Below are positions 45,804 to 54,554 of a stretch of DNA of 64,000 bases, piece by piece. The position numbers and the translations under genes are program-made. Under the pieces are notes generated by a model. That model did no database searches. It worked only from the letters and a program-made list of their open reading frames with translations, and was not told where the DNA came from. The stretch is from Pseudonocardia sp. CNS-004 (GTDB taxonomy: Bacteria > Actinomycetota > Actinomycetes > Mycobacteriales > Pseudonocardiaceae), in assembly GCA_001942185.1 (NCBI GenBank), contig MKJV01000098.1:1-64000 (forward strand), in the 5' to 3' direction. Each line of letters begins with the position of its first letter. Within the stretch, counting starts at the first letter, position 1.

Positions 45804-46650
45804 CGGTCGGCACTCCGTAGGTTTCGGGGCGGCGGTCGCGCAGGTGCGCCATCGAGCGGCGGGCACCCGCGAGCAGGGCAGGCACGTCCACGTCGGCGAC
45901 CGCGAGCCCGGGCGCGACGCCCGTGGTCGCCAGCACGTCCCCGCCGGGCCCGACGACCTTGGCGCTGCACACGAACCGCAGCGAGCCGAACGTGCCGGAC
46001 TGGTTGGACGCCACCCACACGACCTGGTTCTCCAACGCGCGGGCGCGGTCGAACAGGTCGAAGCGGTGGGTCCAGCGGTCGTCGGCGAGGTCCGGGGCCG
46101 CTGCCGTGCGCGACGCCGGCCACGCCGAGACGCACACGATGATCTCGGCCCCGTCGATCGCGAGGGTGCGGGCGGCCTCGGGGAAGGCCTTGTCGTAGCA
46201 GATCAGCATGCCCAGCCGGCCGACCGGCGAGTCGAACGCCCGGAACTCGCCGCCCGCGGCGTAGCTGTTCGACTCGCCGAGCGGCTGGTGCACCTTGCGG
46301 TGCACGCCGAGCACGCCGTCGCCGGTCACCGCGACGACCGTGTTGTAGCGCGAGGCGCCGTCGGACTCGCAGAAGCCTGCGGTGACGACCGTGTCACCTG
46401 CCATGCGGGCCAGCCGGGCGATCTCCGGCCCGTCCACGTCGAGCGCAGGTGGTCGGGCCTCGCGGGGGAGCACCCGCTCGACGCCGTGCTCGCCGAGATC
46501 GGCCAGGTAGCCGCCGAGCGCGGCCTCGGGCAGCGCGAGCAGGCGGACGCCGCGCGCGCGGGCGTCGGCGAGCAGCCCCTCGATGCGGGCGAAACAGGCG
46601 TCGAGGTCGCGGCCGAACGGTGCGGCGGCAGCGGCCAGCTTCGTGATCAT
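45796..46650 (-). CDS. nitrilase / CN-hydrolase with complete Glu-Lys-Cys triad
   Basis: 284 residues from ATG 46650, overlapping the stop of the fused GNAT/AIR gene (ATGA). Triad: Glu42 in RLLALPEAALGGYLADLG, Lys119 in LGVHRKVHQPLGESNSY, Cys151 in LGMLICYDKAFPEAARTLAI. It is shorter than the roughly 340-residue Nit6803-type nitrilases as I remember them, closer to amidase-like CN-hydrolases. It occupies the nitrilase position of the cluster. Predicted role: hydrolysis of a nitrile or amide (or cyanide-derived adduct) to acid and ammonia. The frame is intact. It is paralogous to the gene at 43692. Confidence 0.87.
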   Translation of the reverse strand: MITKLAAAAAPFGRDLDACFARIEGLLADARARGVRLLALPEAALGGYLADLGEHGVERVLPREARPPALDVDGPEIARLARMAGDTVVTAGFCESDGASRYNTVVAVTGDGVLGVHRKVHQPLGESNSYAAGGEFRAFDSPVGRLGMLICYDKAFPEAARTLAIDGAEIIVCVSAWPASRTAAAPDLADDRWTHRFDLFDRARALENQVVWVASNQSGTFGSLRFVCSAKVVGPGGDVLATTGVAPGLAVADVDVPALLAGARRSMAHLRDRRPETYGVPTGV

Positions 46651-48065
46651 CCGGGAACTCCTGTCGCGGGGCCGAGCCCGGTGACCGGTCCGGGCAGTGC
46701 GGGGGTGGTCGAGCCGTCCGGCCACCGCAGTGCGACCCCGCTGCCGGGCACCAGCTCGCCGCAGGTGGCGGTGGTGGCCGGACCGGCGGGCGCGACGGCG
46801 CGGTCGGCAGCGTCAGCGGTGAGGAAGGCCGAGCCGGGGAAGCAGGTGAACCAGTCCCCGACGGTGACCGCGGCCGGGCGGGGCACCGCAGCGACGTCGA
46901 GGACGGCTCCGCAGCCGCCGGCCTCGGCGAGCATCCCGAGCGTGCCGACGAGTCCGGCCATGCTCACATCCTTGGCTGCGGCGGGCATGGTGCGGGCGAC
47001 GGCCGAACCGATGAGCTGCAGCTCCTCGGTGGTCCGGGCCGTGGTCGAGTCCCACTGCCGTCCGGTGTGGCCGCGCCGCCAGCCGCCACCGAGGTCGGCG
47101 GTGACCCGCACGGTGTATCCCGCCCGTCCGCCGCCCGCGGGGACCAGCCGGTCGGTGCGCCCCAACGCCGTGACGGACAGGGCCGCGGGCACGCCGAGCT
47201 GGGTGTGCCCACCGAGCACCGGCACGCTCCACGCCGCGCTCGCCGCGCGCAGCCCGGCCAGCACCCGCGTGGTGAACGAGACGTCCCGCCCGGCGACCGC
47301 GTCGAGCAGCCCGACCGGGGCGGCGCCCATCGCGGACAGGTCGTTCACGTTCACGAGCACGCCGCACCAGCCTGCCCACTCGGGGTCGCGCTCGACCATC
47401 GACGGCAGGATCGCGTCGCACGCGGCCACCACGTCGGTGCCCGGGACGGGGGCGCCGTCGTCGCCGACGAACCCGGCCCCGCCCAGGTGCATCCCGGTGA
47501 GCAGGCCGCCGAGCGCTCCCTTGGTGGCGCGGGCCAGCGCGGCGAGGCGGCCGACGGGCCACGTCATCGACGTGTGCCCGCGCCCGCCGATCACGGTCGT
47601 GCCGGTGCGCTGCCAGCCCAGCCGGGTGAACATCCGCGCGTAGCGGTCCTGCACGCAGGCGTCGAATCGCAGCACGCCCGCCGCCTCGGCGGTCGAGCAG
47701 GCGGCCCGGACGAGCGCCGGTCCCACAGCGGGCGGTGCGCCGGGCGCGGCGACGAGGCGGGAGCCGGTCCACCAGCCGATGTCGGGACGGTTCGGTTCGG
47801 CGGGCCCGAGCCGGACACCGCCGAGCACCGCGCCGTCCGCGGCGCGGGCCACCAGCACCCGGGTGCGCGGGTCGTCGTCGGCGTCGTCGCGGTCGGTGCC
47901 GGCGAAGAGTCCCTGCTCGGCGACGAACGCGGCGTGCCGGAGCGCGGCGTGCTCCCGGCAGGCAGCCTCGTCCGCCTCCTCGATCCGCCACACCGGCGCG
48001 TCCGGCAGGGTGCGGTGGTCGACGAGGAGCACGTTGCGCGCCAGCAACGCGTCGGCGCCCGTCAT
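46647..48065 (-). CDS. fused MSMEG_0567-type GNAT and sll0787-type AIR-synthase-like protein
   Basis: 472 residues from ATG 48065; the frame is intact across both parts. Residues 1-170 are an N-acetyltransferase domain (EEADEAACREHAALRHAAFV, VLVARAADGAVLGGVRLGP, YARMFTRLGWQRTGTTVIGG). Residues ~185-472 resemble PurM/AIR synthase and selenophosphate synthetase: DDGAPVPGTDVVAACDAILP, VNVNDLSAMGAAPVGLLDAV, VPVLGGHTQLGVPAALSVTA, AAKDVSMAGLVGTLGMLAEA. In cyanobacteria the two are separate genes (Sll0786 and Sll0787); the fusion is known in actinobacteria. It overlaps the radical SAM stop and the nitrilase start, so all are co-translated. Confidence 0.87.
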   Translation of the reverse strand: MTGADALLARNVLLVDHRTLPDAPVWRIEEADEAACREHAALRHAAFVAEQGLFAGTDRDDADDDPRTRVLVARAADGAVLGGVRLGPAEPNRPDIGWWTGSRLVAAPGAPPAVGPALVRAACSTAEAAGVLRFDACVQDRYARMFTRLGWQRTGTTVIGGRGHTSMTWPVGRLAALARATKGALGGLLTGMHLGGAGFVGDDGAPVPGTDVVAACDAILPSMVERDPEWAGWCGVLVNVNDLSAMGAAPVGLLDAVAGRDVSFTTRVLAGLRAASAAWSVPVLGGHTQLGVPAALSVTALGRTDRLVPAGGGRAGYTVRVTADLGGGWRRGHTGRQWDSTTARTTEELQLIGSAVARTMPAAAKDVSMAGLVGTLGMLAEAGGCGAVLDVAAVPRPAAVTVGDWFTCFPGSAFLTADAADRAVAPAGPATTATCGELVPGSGVALRWPDGSTTPALPGPVTGLGPATGVPG

Positions 48066-49123
48066 GCCCCGGCCGCCTGCAACGCGCTGCACGCCCCGCA
48101 GGCCGCGCAGCCCGCGCCTGGTCGCGCCGGACATGCCGCGGGCCCGCAGCCCGGCGGCGACGCGCCGGGTGACGGCCCCCAGGACGGCCGGGTCGGGAGG
48201 CCCGGCGCCGTCGGCCATCGCGAGGGTCCCCGCGAGGGGCCGGTAGGGCACCACGAACGGGTAGACACCGCGGTCGGCGAGCGCCAATGCGCCGTCGACC
48301 AGCTCGTCCGGGTCCTCGCCGAGGCCGACGAGCAGGTAGGTCGACACCCGGTTGTGCCCGAACACCCGCACGGCCTCGTCCCATGCTGCGTCGTACTGCG
48401 CGAGCGGCACGGTGGCCTTGCCCGGCATCCAGCGCCGCCGCACGGCGTCGTCGAGCGACTCGACGTGGATGCCGATCGCGGTGGCTCCCGCATCGTGCAG
48501 CTCGCGGATCGCCGCGAGGTCGTCCGGGGCCGGGGGCTCGCACTGCACCTGGACGGGCAGACCGGGCACGGCGTCCAGAACCGCCCGGACGCACCGGGCG
48601 AGGTGCCGGGCGCGCGATCGCGGCCGTTCGTGGTGCCGGTGGTCATGACCATCTGCCGCACGCCGTCGAGCCGGACCGCGGCTTCGGCCACCTCGGCGAG
48701 CTGTGCGGGGCTCTTCACCGCGGTGGTCGAGCCCGCTGCCAGCGACGCCTCGATCGCGCAGAACCGGCACCGCTGGTCCTCGGCGTAGCGGATGCAGGTC
48801 TGCACGACCGTGGTGGCGAGGACGTCGCGCCCGTGCAGGCGGGCGAGCTTCTCGTAGGGCACCCCGTCCGCGGTGGCGAGGTCGTAGAACCGCGGCCGCC
48901 GCACCGGCGTGGCCTCGAGGCCGAGGTCGGCCCCGTCGAGCAGCAGCCTGCCACCGCTGATCGAGTACGGGCTCGCCGGGTCGATCGGCAGGGCGGCGGC
49001 GCGGCCGTCGAGCAGCACGTGCCCGTCGTCGCTCGGACCGGCGCCCGCCCGGCGGGAGACCGGGGCGTCGACCCTGACGCCCAGGATCGCGATGTCCACC
49101 CGGGTGGATACCTGGGTCGTCAC
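48062..49123 (-). CDS. MSMEG_0568-type radical SAM protein, two compensating frame breaks
   Basis: GTG 49123 starts TTQVSTRVDIAILGVRVDAP. The iron-sulfur motif is QTCIRYAEDQRCRFCAIEAS, that is C-x8-C-x2-C, not the classical C-x3-C-x2-C. The SAM barrel continues MVMTTGTTNGRDR, then after a missing base near 48612 RHLARCVRAVLDAVPGLPVQ, VQCEPPAPDDLAAI, AIGIHVESLDDAVRRRWMPG, YLLVGLGEDPDELVDGALAL. A second break near 48125 returns to the first frame and gives the Cys-rich end GCAACGACSALQAAGA. Total 353 residues. The reaction is unknown; it is the signature gene of the MSMEG_0568/Nit1C cluster. The stop overlaps the next start (ATGA). Confidence 0.88.
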   Translation of the reverse strand: MTTQVSTRVDIAILGVRVDAPVSRRAGAGPSDDGHVLLDGRAAALPIDPASPYSISGGRLLLDGADLGLEATPVRRPRFYDLATADGVPYEKLARLHGRDVLATTVVQTCIRYAEDQRCRFCAIEASLAAGSTTAVKSPAQLAEVAEAAVRLDGVRQMVMTTGTTNGRDRAPGTSPGASGRFWTPCPVCPSRCSASPRPRTTSRRSASCTMREPPRSASTSSRSTTPCGGAGCRARPPCRSRSTTQHGTRPCGCSGTTGCRPTCSSASARTRTSWSTAHWRSPTAVSTRSWCPTGPSRGPSRWPTAPGLPTRPSWGPSPGASPPGCGPAACPARPGAGCAACGACSALQAAGA

Positions 49124-49130
49124 GGCCGAC

Positions 49131-49688
49131 TCAGAGGTTGTACGTGGAGTTGATGATGGCGCCCTTGCGCGCGTAGTGGATCAGCGCGTCCTGGACGTCG
49201 AGCGGGTGGCTCGGGATGCACCCGGCGATCAGGTCCTCCTCGCGGAGGCCGTGCAGCGAGAGCCCGAAGCGGCAGACGTAGACGGTGCCGCCCTCGGCGA
49301 TGAACCGCTCGATCTGGGTGTTGATGTTGTGCTCGCCGGGGAACGCGGAGTCGCCGGTGGTCGGGAAGCCGCGGGTGGCCATGGCGTTCATCGCGGCGGG
49401 GCCGTAGAAGTACAGCACCGAGTCGAAGCCCTTCCGCAGGGCACGCAGTGCCTGCAGGACCGCCACGAAGCTCACCGACGACTCGTGCGCGATGCCGTGG
49501 ACGAGGGTGAAGTAGCACTCGCCCTCACCGGCCTGGTAGTCGGGGAAGATCTTGGTGGAGCCGTAGATGTTGCTGCCGGCGGGCAGTGACGGGTGGGGGA
49601 TCTCGGCGAGGCTCGCCTGCTGGTTGGCCTCGAGGTCCTCGTCCGAGATCAGCGGCGTTCCGGTGGTGGCGGGGGCGGTCTGGGTCAT
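49131..49688 (-). CDS. MSMEG_0572/Sll0783-family nitrogen-starvation protein
   Basis: 185 residues from ATG 49688, ribosome-binding site GAAGGAG; the frame is intact. Distinctive segments: PSLPAGSNIYGSTKIFPDYQ, GEGECYFTLVHGIAHESSVS, LYFYGPAAMNAMATRGFPTT, IERFIAEGGTVYVCRFGLSL, DALIHYARKGAIINSTYNL. This matches the conserved Sll0783/MSMEG_0572 family that travels with nitrilase clusters and is induced by nitrogen starvation in cyanobacteria. The fold looks DsrE-like, with a conserved Cys in YVCRFGLS. The biochemical role is unknown to me. It is seven bases upstream of the radical SAM gene. Confidence 0.87.
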   Translation of the reverse strand: MTQTAPATTGTPLISDEDLEANQQASLAEIPHPSLPAGSNIYGSTKIFPDYQAGEGECYFTLVHGIAHESSVSFVAVLQALRALRKGFDSVLYFYGPAAMNAMATRGFPTTGDSAFPGEHNINTQIERFIAEGGTVYVCRFGLSLHGLREEDLIAGCIPSHPLDVQDALIHYARKGAIINSTYNL

Positions 49689-49731
49689 GACGGCTCCTTC
49701 TCAGCGGTGTTGATCGGTGTGGGACTGGTGA

Positions 49732-50574
49732 TCACTCGAAGCCGTGGAGGGCCTCGAAGTTGCGGGTGAAGGCGAGCTCGGCGAGCTCGCCGTCACCGGT
49801 CGCGGCGCGCAGCCGCGCGTGTTCGCCTGCGAAGTCGCCCCACGGCTCGTCGGAGGCGAAGAGCACGCGGTCGGCTCCGATGCCGCGGCGTTCGATCTCG
49901 GCGGCGAGCCAGCGGGGCGCGAACCCGATCGCCCAGCTGGTGTCGGTGTAGACGCGCTTCCCGGCGGCGACCCAGTCGAGAAAGCGGTGCCCGATCAGCT
50001 TGATGTGCCCGCTCATCCCCCCGCCGAGGTGCACGAGGTGCACCGGGACGTCGTCGGCGTAGCGCTCGACGAGCAGCCCGACCTCGTCGATGTCGCTCGC
50101 CGCACCCGGGCTCGTGTGCACGTGCACGACGAGCCCGTGCTCCCGGGCGGCCGCGAAGATCGCGTCCAGCTGCGGGCGGCAGGCCTCGTCGCCGGCCCGC
50201 CCGCCGAGCAGGAAGGACAGCTTCAGCGCGGCCACACCGCGCTCGCCTGCGAGCGCGAGCGCCTTCCCGGTGGCGGCGGCGTCCTGCGGCCGGGGCGAGG
50301 TCCACAGCCCGGCGAGGATGCGGTCGTCGTGGTGCGCGGCCTCGACGACCAGGTCGTTCAGGGCGAACGACGTGCTCGGGTCGGGCACGCCGTAGTTGGG
50401 CAGCACCAGCGCCCGCTCGACCCCGTCCCGGTCGAGGTCGGCGATCAGCTCGGCGATCGTGGCCCGGGCCGTGGTGTCCGGGTTGACCGGCGGCCCTCCG
50501 TAGAACGGGTGAGCCGGCAGCACCCCGAGGTGCCGGTGCGCGTCATGCACCCTGGCTGGGCTCGCCGTCGTCAT
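49732..50574 (-). CDS. amidohydrolase-2 family (TIM-barrel) hydrolase at the head of the nitrilase cluster
   Basis: 280 residues from ATG 50574; the frame is intact. TIM-barrel amidohydrolase features: HxH in RVHDAHRHLGVLPAHPFYGG, His in GLVVHVHTSPGAASD, His in VPVHLVHLGGGMSGHIKLI, and terminal Asp in DRVLFASDEPWGDFAGEHA. Family members are Zn-dependent hydrolases or decarboxylases. It is first of eight co-directional genes (43 bases before the MSMEG_0572-type gene), so it is probably transcribed with the cluster and may act on its product or precursor. It is not a core member of the Nit1C set as I know it. The 225-base gap upstream (50575-50799) holds no gene. Confidence 0.82.
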   Translation of the reverse strand: MTTASPARVHDAHRHLGVLPAHPFYGGPPVNPDTTARATIAELIADLDRDGVERALVLPNYGVPDPSTSFALNDLVVEAAHHDDRILAGLWTSPRPQDAAATGKALALAGERGVAALKLSFLLGGRAGDEACRPQLDAIFAAAREHGLVVHVHTSPGAASDIDEVGLLVERYADDVPVHLVHLGGGMSGHIKLIGHRFLDWVAAGKRVYTDTSWAIGFAPRWLAAEIERRGIGADRVLFASDEPWGDFAGEHARLRAATGDGELAELAFTRNFEALHGFE

Positions 50575-50799
50575 GGGGAAAGAGTCGGGCGGCGGTGTGT
50601 CCTCGTGGTGACGCTCGGAACGAGATCATGTTGCACGGGTCGGCGCAGCGTTGCCGCGCGGTTGCGCAGCGTTTCGGCGCGGTGCCACGCACCCCGGCGG
50701 CGGCGCGGATATGCTGCGGGAGGTGCGCCGGGAAGTCTGGTCGGCAGTCGTTGTCCTCTGCCCGGGCCCGCCGCTCGGGCGACCACCAAGGCGGCCACC

Positions 50800-52049
50800 G
50801 TGCGCATCCTGATCACCACCTTCGCACCCGCGGCGACATCCAGCCCTACGTCGCGTTCGCCGGCGCACTGCGGGACCGGGGCCACGACGTGACGCTCGCG
50901 GTCCCGGAGGGGTTCCGCGATCTGGTCGCCGGGGTGGGCGTCGGGATGCACCCCGCAGGCTCCCGGATGCTCACGATGCTGCAGGAGATCATGCCCGAGC
51001 TGAGCGGGCCGCGGGACGCGTTGCGGACGCTCGGTGTCATGCGGGAGGCGATGGGTGAGCTCGTCGAGGAGCAGTGGGCCGCCGCCCGCGCCGCGGCCCC
51101 CGATCTGATCGTGTACCACCCGAAGTGCCTGGCCGGCCCGCACATCGCGGAGGCGCTCGGCGTGCCCGGGGTGCTGTCGATCCCGCTCCCGTTCTACACG
51201 CCGACGCGTGCGTTCCCGATCCCCTTCGCGGGCGGCGCATCGCTGGGCGGTTGGGGCAACCGCGCGTCCTACGCGTTCACCCGCATGGCGACGGTCATGT
51301 ACGGCGGGATGATCAACGACTTCCGGAGCCGGATCGGGCTGGGCAGGATCGGCCGGTTCGCCGACCCGCTCCGCAACCCCGACGGGACGCCGGTGCCCGT
51401 TCTCTACCCCTACAGCAGGCACGTGGTGCCGGTGCCGGCCGACTTCCCGCCCTCCGCGCACGTCACCGGCTACTGGTTCCTGCCGCCCGACCCGGCGTGG
51501 ACACCCGATGACCGGCTGGCCGGGTTCCTGGCCGCGGGCGAGCCGCCGGTGTACGTCGGGTTCGGGTCGATGGGTTTCGGGAAGGGCGCCGACGAGCGGC
51601 GGGACGCCGTGCTCGGGGCGCTCGAGGCGAACCGCCTGCGGGGAATCGTCGCCACGGGATGGGGTGGCCTGAGGGCGGGGGACGCGCCGTCGGACGAGGT
51701 GCTGGTCGTCGACGCCGTGCCGCACGACTGGCTGTTCGAGCGGGTCGCCGCGGTCGTCCACCACGGCGGTGCCGGCTCCACAGCGGCCGGCCTGCGCGCC
51801 GGGAGGCCGTCGCTGATCTGCCCGTTCCTCGGTGATCAGCCGTTCTGGGGTGCGCGGGTGAGCGCTGCAGGCGCGGGGCCCGCGCCGTTGCCTGCCAAGC
51901 GGCTCGCCGCCGGGCTGGCCGAACGCGTCGGAGATCTCGTCCGCGACGAGGAGTACCGGCGGCGGGCCGCGGAGCTCGGCGCGTCGATCCGCGCGGAGGA
52001 CGGCACGGGCGCCGGCTGCAAGGTCCTGGAGAGCCTTGTCCCGGCCTGA
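50800..52049 (+). CDS. UGT-type glycosyltransferase (GT1), one apparent frameshift
   Basis: GTG 50800 opens RILITTF; one base is missing near 50824 (TTCGCACCCGC for TTC GGC ACC CGC) and the frame continues GTRGDIQPYVAFAGALRDRG. The donor-binding region is YVGFGSMGFGKGADERRDAV and AAVVHHGGAGSTAAGLRAGR, then LICPFLGDQPFWGARV, the HHGGAGT motif of family 1 glycosyltransferases (sterol glucosyltransferase-like and macrolide-type). Corrected length 416. It probably transfers a sugar from a UDP- or dTDP-sugar to a lipid or natural-product acceptor. It is divergent from the nitrilase cluster and convergent with the TetR gene at 52056 (six bases apart). Confidence 0.85.
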
Positions 52050-52055
52050 GCCGTT

Positions 52056-52652
52056 TCAGTCCCGGCCGGTCATCACGGCGCGGCGGACGCTCTCGCGCAG
52101 GAGGGCGCGGCGCTGCTCGTGCACGTCCGCGGGTTCGTCGGCGGTGGCGGCGTAGACGTTGCTGACCGGTGACCATGCCATGGACATCGCGATGACCATG
52201 GCCATCACGTCGAACGGGTCACCGGGCGCCACGACGCCCGCGGCCTGGGCGTCGGCGATGGCGCGCAGCTTGTGGTCGTCGAGCCGGTGGGCGTCGTCGA
52301 CGAGGTGCCCGGCCGGGCGGCGCTCCAGGCGGGTCCACGTGGCCAGCCGGATGAGGTCGGGGCGGCGCAGGTACTCGTCGTAGAGGCGCACGGCCCAGTC
52401 GGCGAGGTCGGTGGCGTCGATCGGGACGACGTTGACGATCCGCTCCAGGGAACTGCGGAAGATGGCGTCGAACAGCCCGTCCTTGCTGCCGAAGTACCCG
52501 TAGAGCTGCGCCTTGTTGGTGCGTGCCGCGGCCACGATCCGTTCGACGCGCGCTCCGGCGATCCCGTGCTCGGCGAACTCGCGCGTGGCGGCCTCGATGA
52601 TGCGGTCGCGGGTCGCAGCGCCACGGGCGGTGAGGGGCGGCCGCTCGGTCAT
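52056..52652 (-). CDS. TetR/AcrR family regulator
   Basis: 198 residues from ATG 52652; the frame is intact. The HTH reads TRDRIIEAATREFAEHGIAG, ARVERIVAAARTNKAQLYGY then FGSKDGLFDAIF. The C-terminal domain is helical (DEYLRRPDLIRLATWTRLER, DPFDVMAMVIAMSMAWSPVS). It is divergent from the alcohol dehydrogenase gene at 52728 (75 bases between starts), with two palindromic sites in the gap, so it most likely represses both itself and the dehydrogenase. Confidence 0.9.
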   Translation of the reverse strand: MTERPPLTARGAATRDRIIEAATREFAEHGIAGARVERIVAAARTNKAQLYGYFGSKDGLFDAIFRSSLERIVNVVPIDATDLADWAVRLYDEYLRRPDLIRLATWTRLERRPAGHLVDDAHRLDDHKLRAIADAQAAGVVAPGDPFDVMAMVIAMSMAWSPVSNVYAATADEPADVHEQRRALLRESVRRAVMTGRD

Positions 52653-52669
52653 GCGCGCACCTTATCCAA

Positions 52670-52712
52670 CAGACCAGTCGGTCTGCTATCGTCGGAATAG
52701 ACCGAACAGTCT
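52670..52712. promoter_or_regulatory. two operator palindromes between TetR and alcohol dehydrogenase
   Basis: Site 1 at 52670-52685 is CAGACC-AGTC-GGTCTG (perfect arms). Site 2 at 52699-52712 is AGACCG-AA-CAGTCT (imperfect). Their centres are about 28 bases apart. Both sit in the 75-base divergent gap; site 2 is 15 bases before the dehydrogenase ATG and overlaps the approach to its TTGGAGG ribosome-binding site. Confidence 0.75.
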
Positions 52713-52727
52713 GTTTGGAGGCTTGGG

Positions 52728-53767
52728 ATGAGGAACACCGTGGGGTGGGGCGTGGACGGCGCCGCGACGACGTTGCGCCGGCTGCCCGTCGAACGCCGCG
52801 ACCTGCGCCCCGACGACATCGCCGTGCGCGTCGACTTCTGCGGCGTGTGCCACACCGACCTGCACGCCCTGCATGCCCGGTCGCACGGGGATCCGCTGCT
52901 CGTGCCCGGCCACGAGTTCACGGGGATCGTCACCGCCGCCGGGTCCGACGTCACGCGCTTCGGCGTCGGTGACCCCGTCGCGGTCGGCAACATCGTCGAC
53001 TCGTGCGGCCGGTGCGCCATGTGCCGGGCCGGGCAGGAGAACTTCTGCCACGAGTTCCCGACGCTGACCTACGGCGGCGCCGACCGCCACGACGGATCCC
53101 GCACCCTGGGCGGCTACACCCGCGAGTACGTCGTCCGCGACCGGTTCGCCCACCCCCTTCCGGCCGGCCTCGACCCGCCGCCGCGGCGCCGCTGCTGTGT
53201 GCCGGGATCACCGTGTGGGAGCCGCTGCACGCCCTCGGCGTGGGCCCGGGCACCCGGGTCGCCGTGGCCGGGCTGGGCGGTCTGGGGCACCTCGCGGTCA
53301 AGTTCGCCGTGGCGCTCGGCGCCGACACCACGGTCATCAGCCGGTCGGCAGGCAAGGCCGAGGACGCAGGCAGGCTCGGTGCCCGCGACCTCCTCGTCTC
53401 CGGCGACCAGGATCGGATGGCCGCCGCCCGGGACCGGTTCGACGTCGTCATCGACACCATCGCCACCCCCCACGACCTCGGCCCCTACCTGCGGCTGGTC
53501 GCCATGGACGGGACGCTCAGCCAGGTGGGGCACCTCGGCCCGGTCACCGTGGAGACCCTCGACCTGCTCGTCGGCCGCAAGAAGCTCAGCTCCGCCGGCA
53601 GCGGAGGCCTGCCCGTCACCGCCGCCATGCTGGACTTCTGCGCCGAGCACGGCGTCGTCGCCGACGTCGAGGTCCTCCCGTCGGCGCGGGTGAACGAGGC
53701 CATCGACCGCCTCGGGTGCGGCGACGTCCGGTACCGCTTCGTGCTCGACATGTCCGACCTCGGCTGA
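52728..53767 (+). CDS. zinc-dependent alcohol dehydrogenase, one apparent frameshift
   Basis: ATG 52728 after TTGGAGG. Catalytic zinc ligands: Cys and Asp in VDFCGVCHTDLHALHA, His-Glu in LVPGHEFTGIVTAAG. Structural zinc Cys cluster: DSCGRCAMCRAGQENFCHEF. The frame breaks near 53185 (CCGCCGCCG for CCG GCC GCC) and resumes AAPLLCAGITVWEPLHALGV. Cofactor motif: VAVAGLGGLGHLAVKFAVAL, with SRSAGKAEDA suggesting NADP preference. Corrected length 346. It resembles the CAD/YahK branch, which reduces aldehydes. It is probably induced when the divergent TetR releases. Confidence 0.9.
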
Positions 53768-53795
53768 TCGACGCGCCGGGCCTCCGGGCCCGGCC

Positions 53796-54536
53796 TTATC
53801 CCTGGGTGGTCGGCCGGATGGTGAGCTCGCCGATCTCGACGTCCCACGGCTGTTCGATCGCGAACGCGATCGTGCGGGCGACGGCCTCCGGCGGGATGCC
53901 GATGGCGTCCATGCTGCCGCGAACCTGTTCCCGGACACCTGGATCGGTCATGGAGCCCGCGAGTTCCGTGCGGATGTAGCCGGGGGAGATGGCGGTCGTG
54001 CGCAGCAGGCCGTCGGTCGACTCCGCGCGCAGGGTCTCCAGGAGCGTGCGGACGGCGTTCTTGGTCGCGGCGTAGACGGCCATCGTGGGGGTGACGGTCA
54101 GACCGGCCGTGGACACCGTGGTCACGAGGTGCCCCCTGCCCTGCTCGCGGAACACGGGGAGCGCTGCGGTGATGCCGTGCAGCACCCCGCGCAGGTTCAC
54201 GTCGATCATGGCGGCCCATGCTTCGGTGTCGAGGGCGGCGATCGGGCTGATCGGCGCGATGCCGGCGTTGTTGACCAGCACGTCGATCCGGCCGAACTCC
54301 GCGACGGTGGTCGCGACCAGCCGATGGAGATCGTCGGGCCTGGTGACGTCGGTCGTGCAGCTGGTCGCCCGGCCACCGGTGCCGCGGATGGTGGCGGCGA
54401 CGGCGTCGATCCGGTCGCCGCGGCGCGCGCCCAGGGCGACCGCAGCGCCGCGGTCGGCCAGCAGGTAGGCCGTGGCTTCACCGATGCCGCTGCTCGCTCC
54501 GGTGATCGCCACGACCGTGTCGTCGAGCGTGCGCAT
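53796..54536 (-). CDS. SDR family oxidoreductase
   Basis: 246 residues from ATG 54536; upstream in-frame sequence is operator DNA and not coding. Cofactor motif VVAITGASSGIGEATAYLLA; NNAGIAPISPIAALDTEAW; catalytic Tyr/Lys in MAVYAATKNAVRTLLETL with Ser in VTTVSTAGLTV. It is a classical single-domain SDR, cytosolic, NAD(P)-dependent; the substrate is unknown. The promoter carries a strong paired operator (54555-54596), but no regulator gene is adjacent on that side, so it may answer to a regulator elsewhere. Confidence 0.88.
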   Translation of the reverse strand: MRTLDDTVVAITGASSGIGEATAYLLADRGAAVALGARRGDRIDAVAATIRGTGGRATSCTTDVTRPDDLHRLVATTVAEFGRIDVLVNNAGIAPISPIAALDTEAWAAMIDVNLRGVLHGITAALPVFREQGRGHLVTTVSTAGLTVTPTMAVYAATKNAVRTLLETLRAESTDGLLRTTAISPGYIRTELAGSMTDPGVREQVRGSMDAIGIPPEAVARTIAFAIEQPWDVEIGELTIRPTTQG

Positions 54537-54554
54537 GAGTGCCTCCCGTGTAGT

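Noticed and set aside
46647..48770. A single giant protein joining the radical SAM C-terminus, GNAT and AIR-synthase-like domains.
   Set aside because: The continuous frame arises from an indel near 48125. The native frame ends with the Cys-rich tail and a TGA overlapping the ATG of the GNAT/AIR gene.
50600..50625. GTGAC...GGAAC upstream of the nitrilase cluster as a possible GlnR nitrogen-control box.
   Set aside because: The spacing and second half do not fit the gTnAC-n6-GaAAC consensus, and a single weak match in GC-rich DNA is not convincing.
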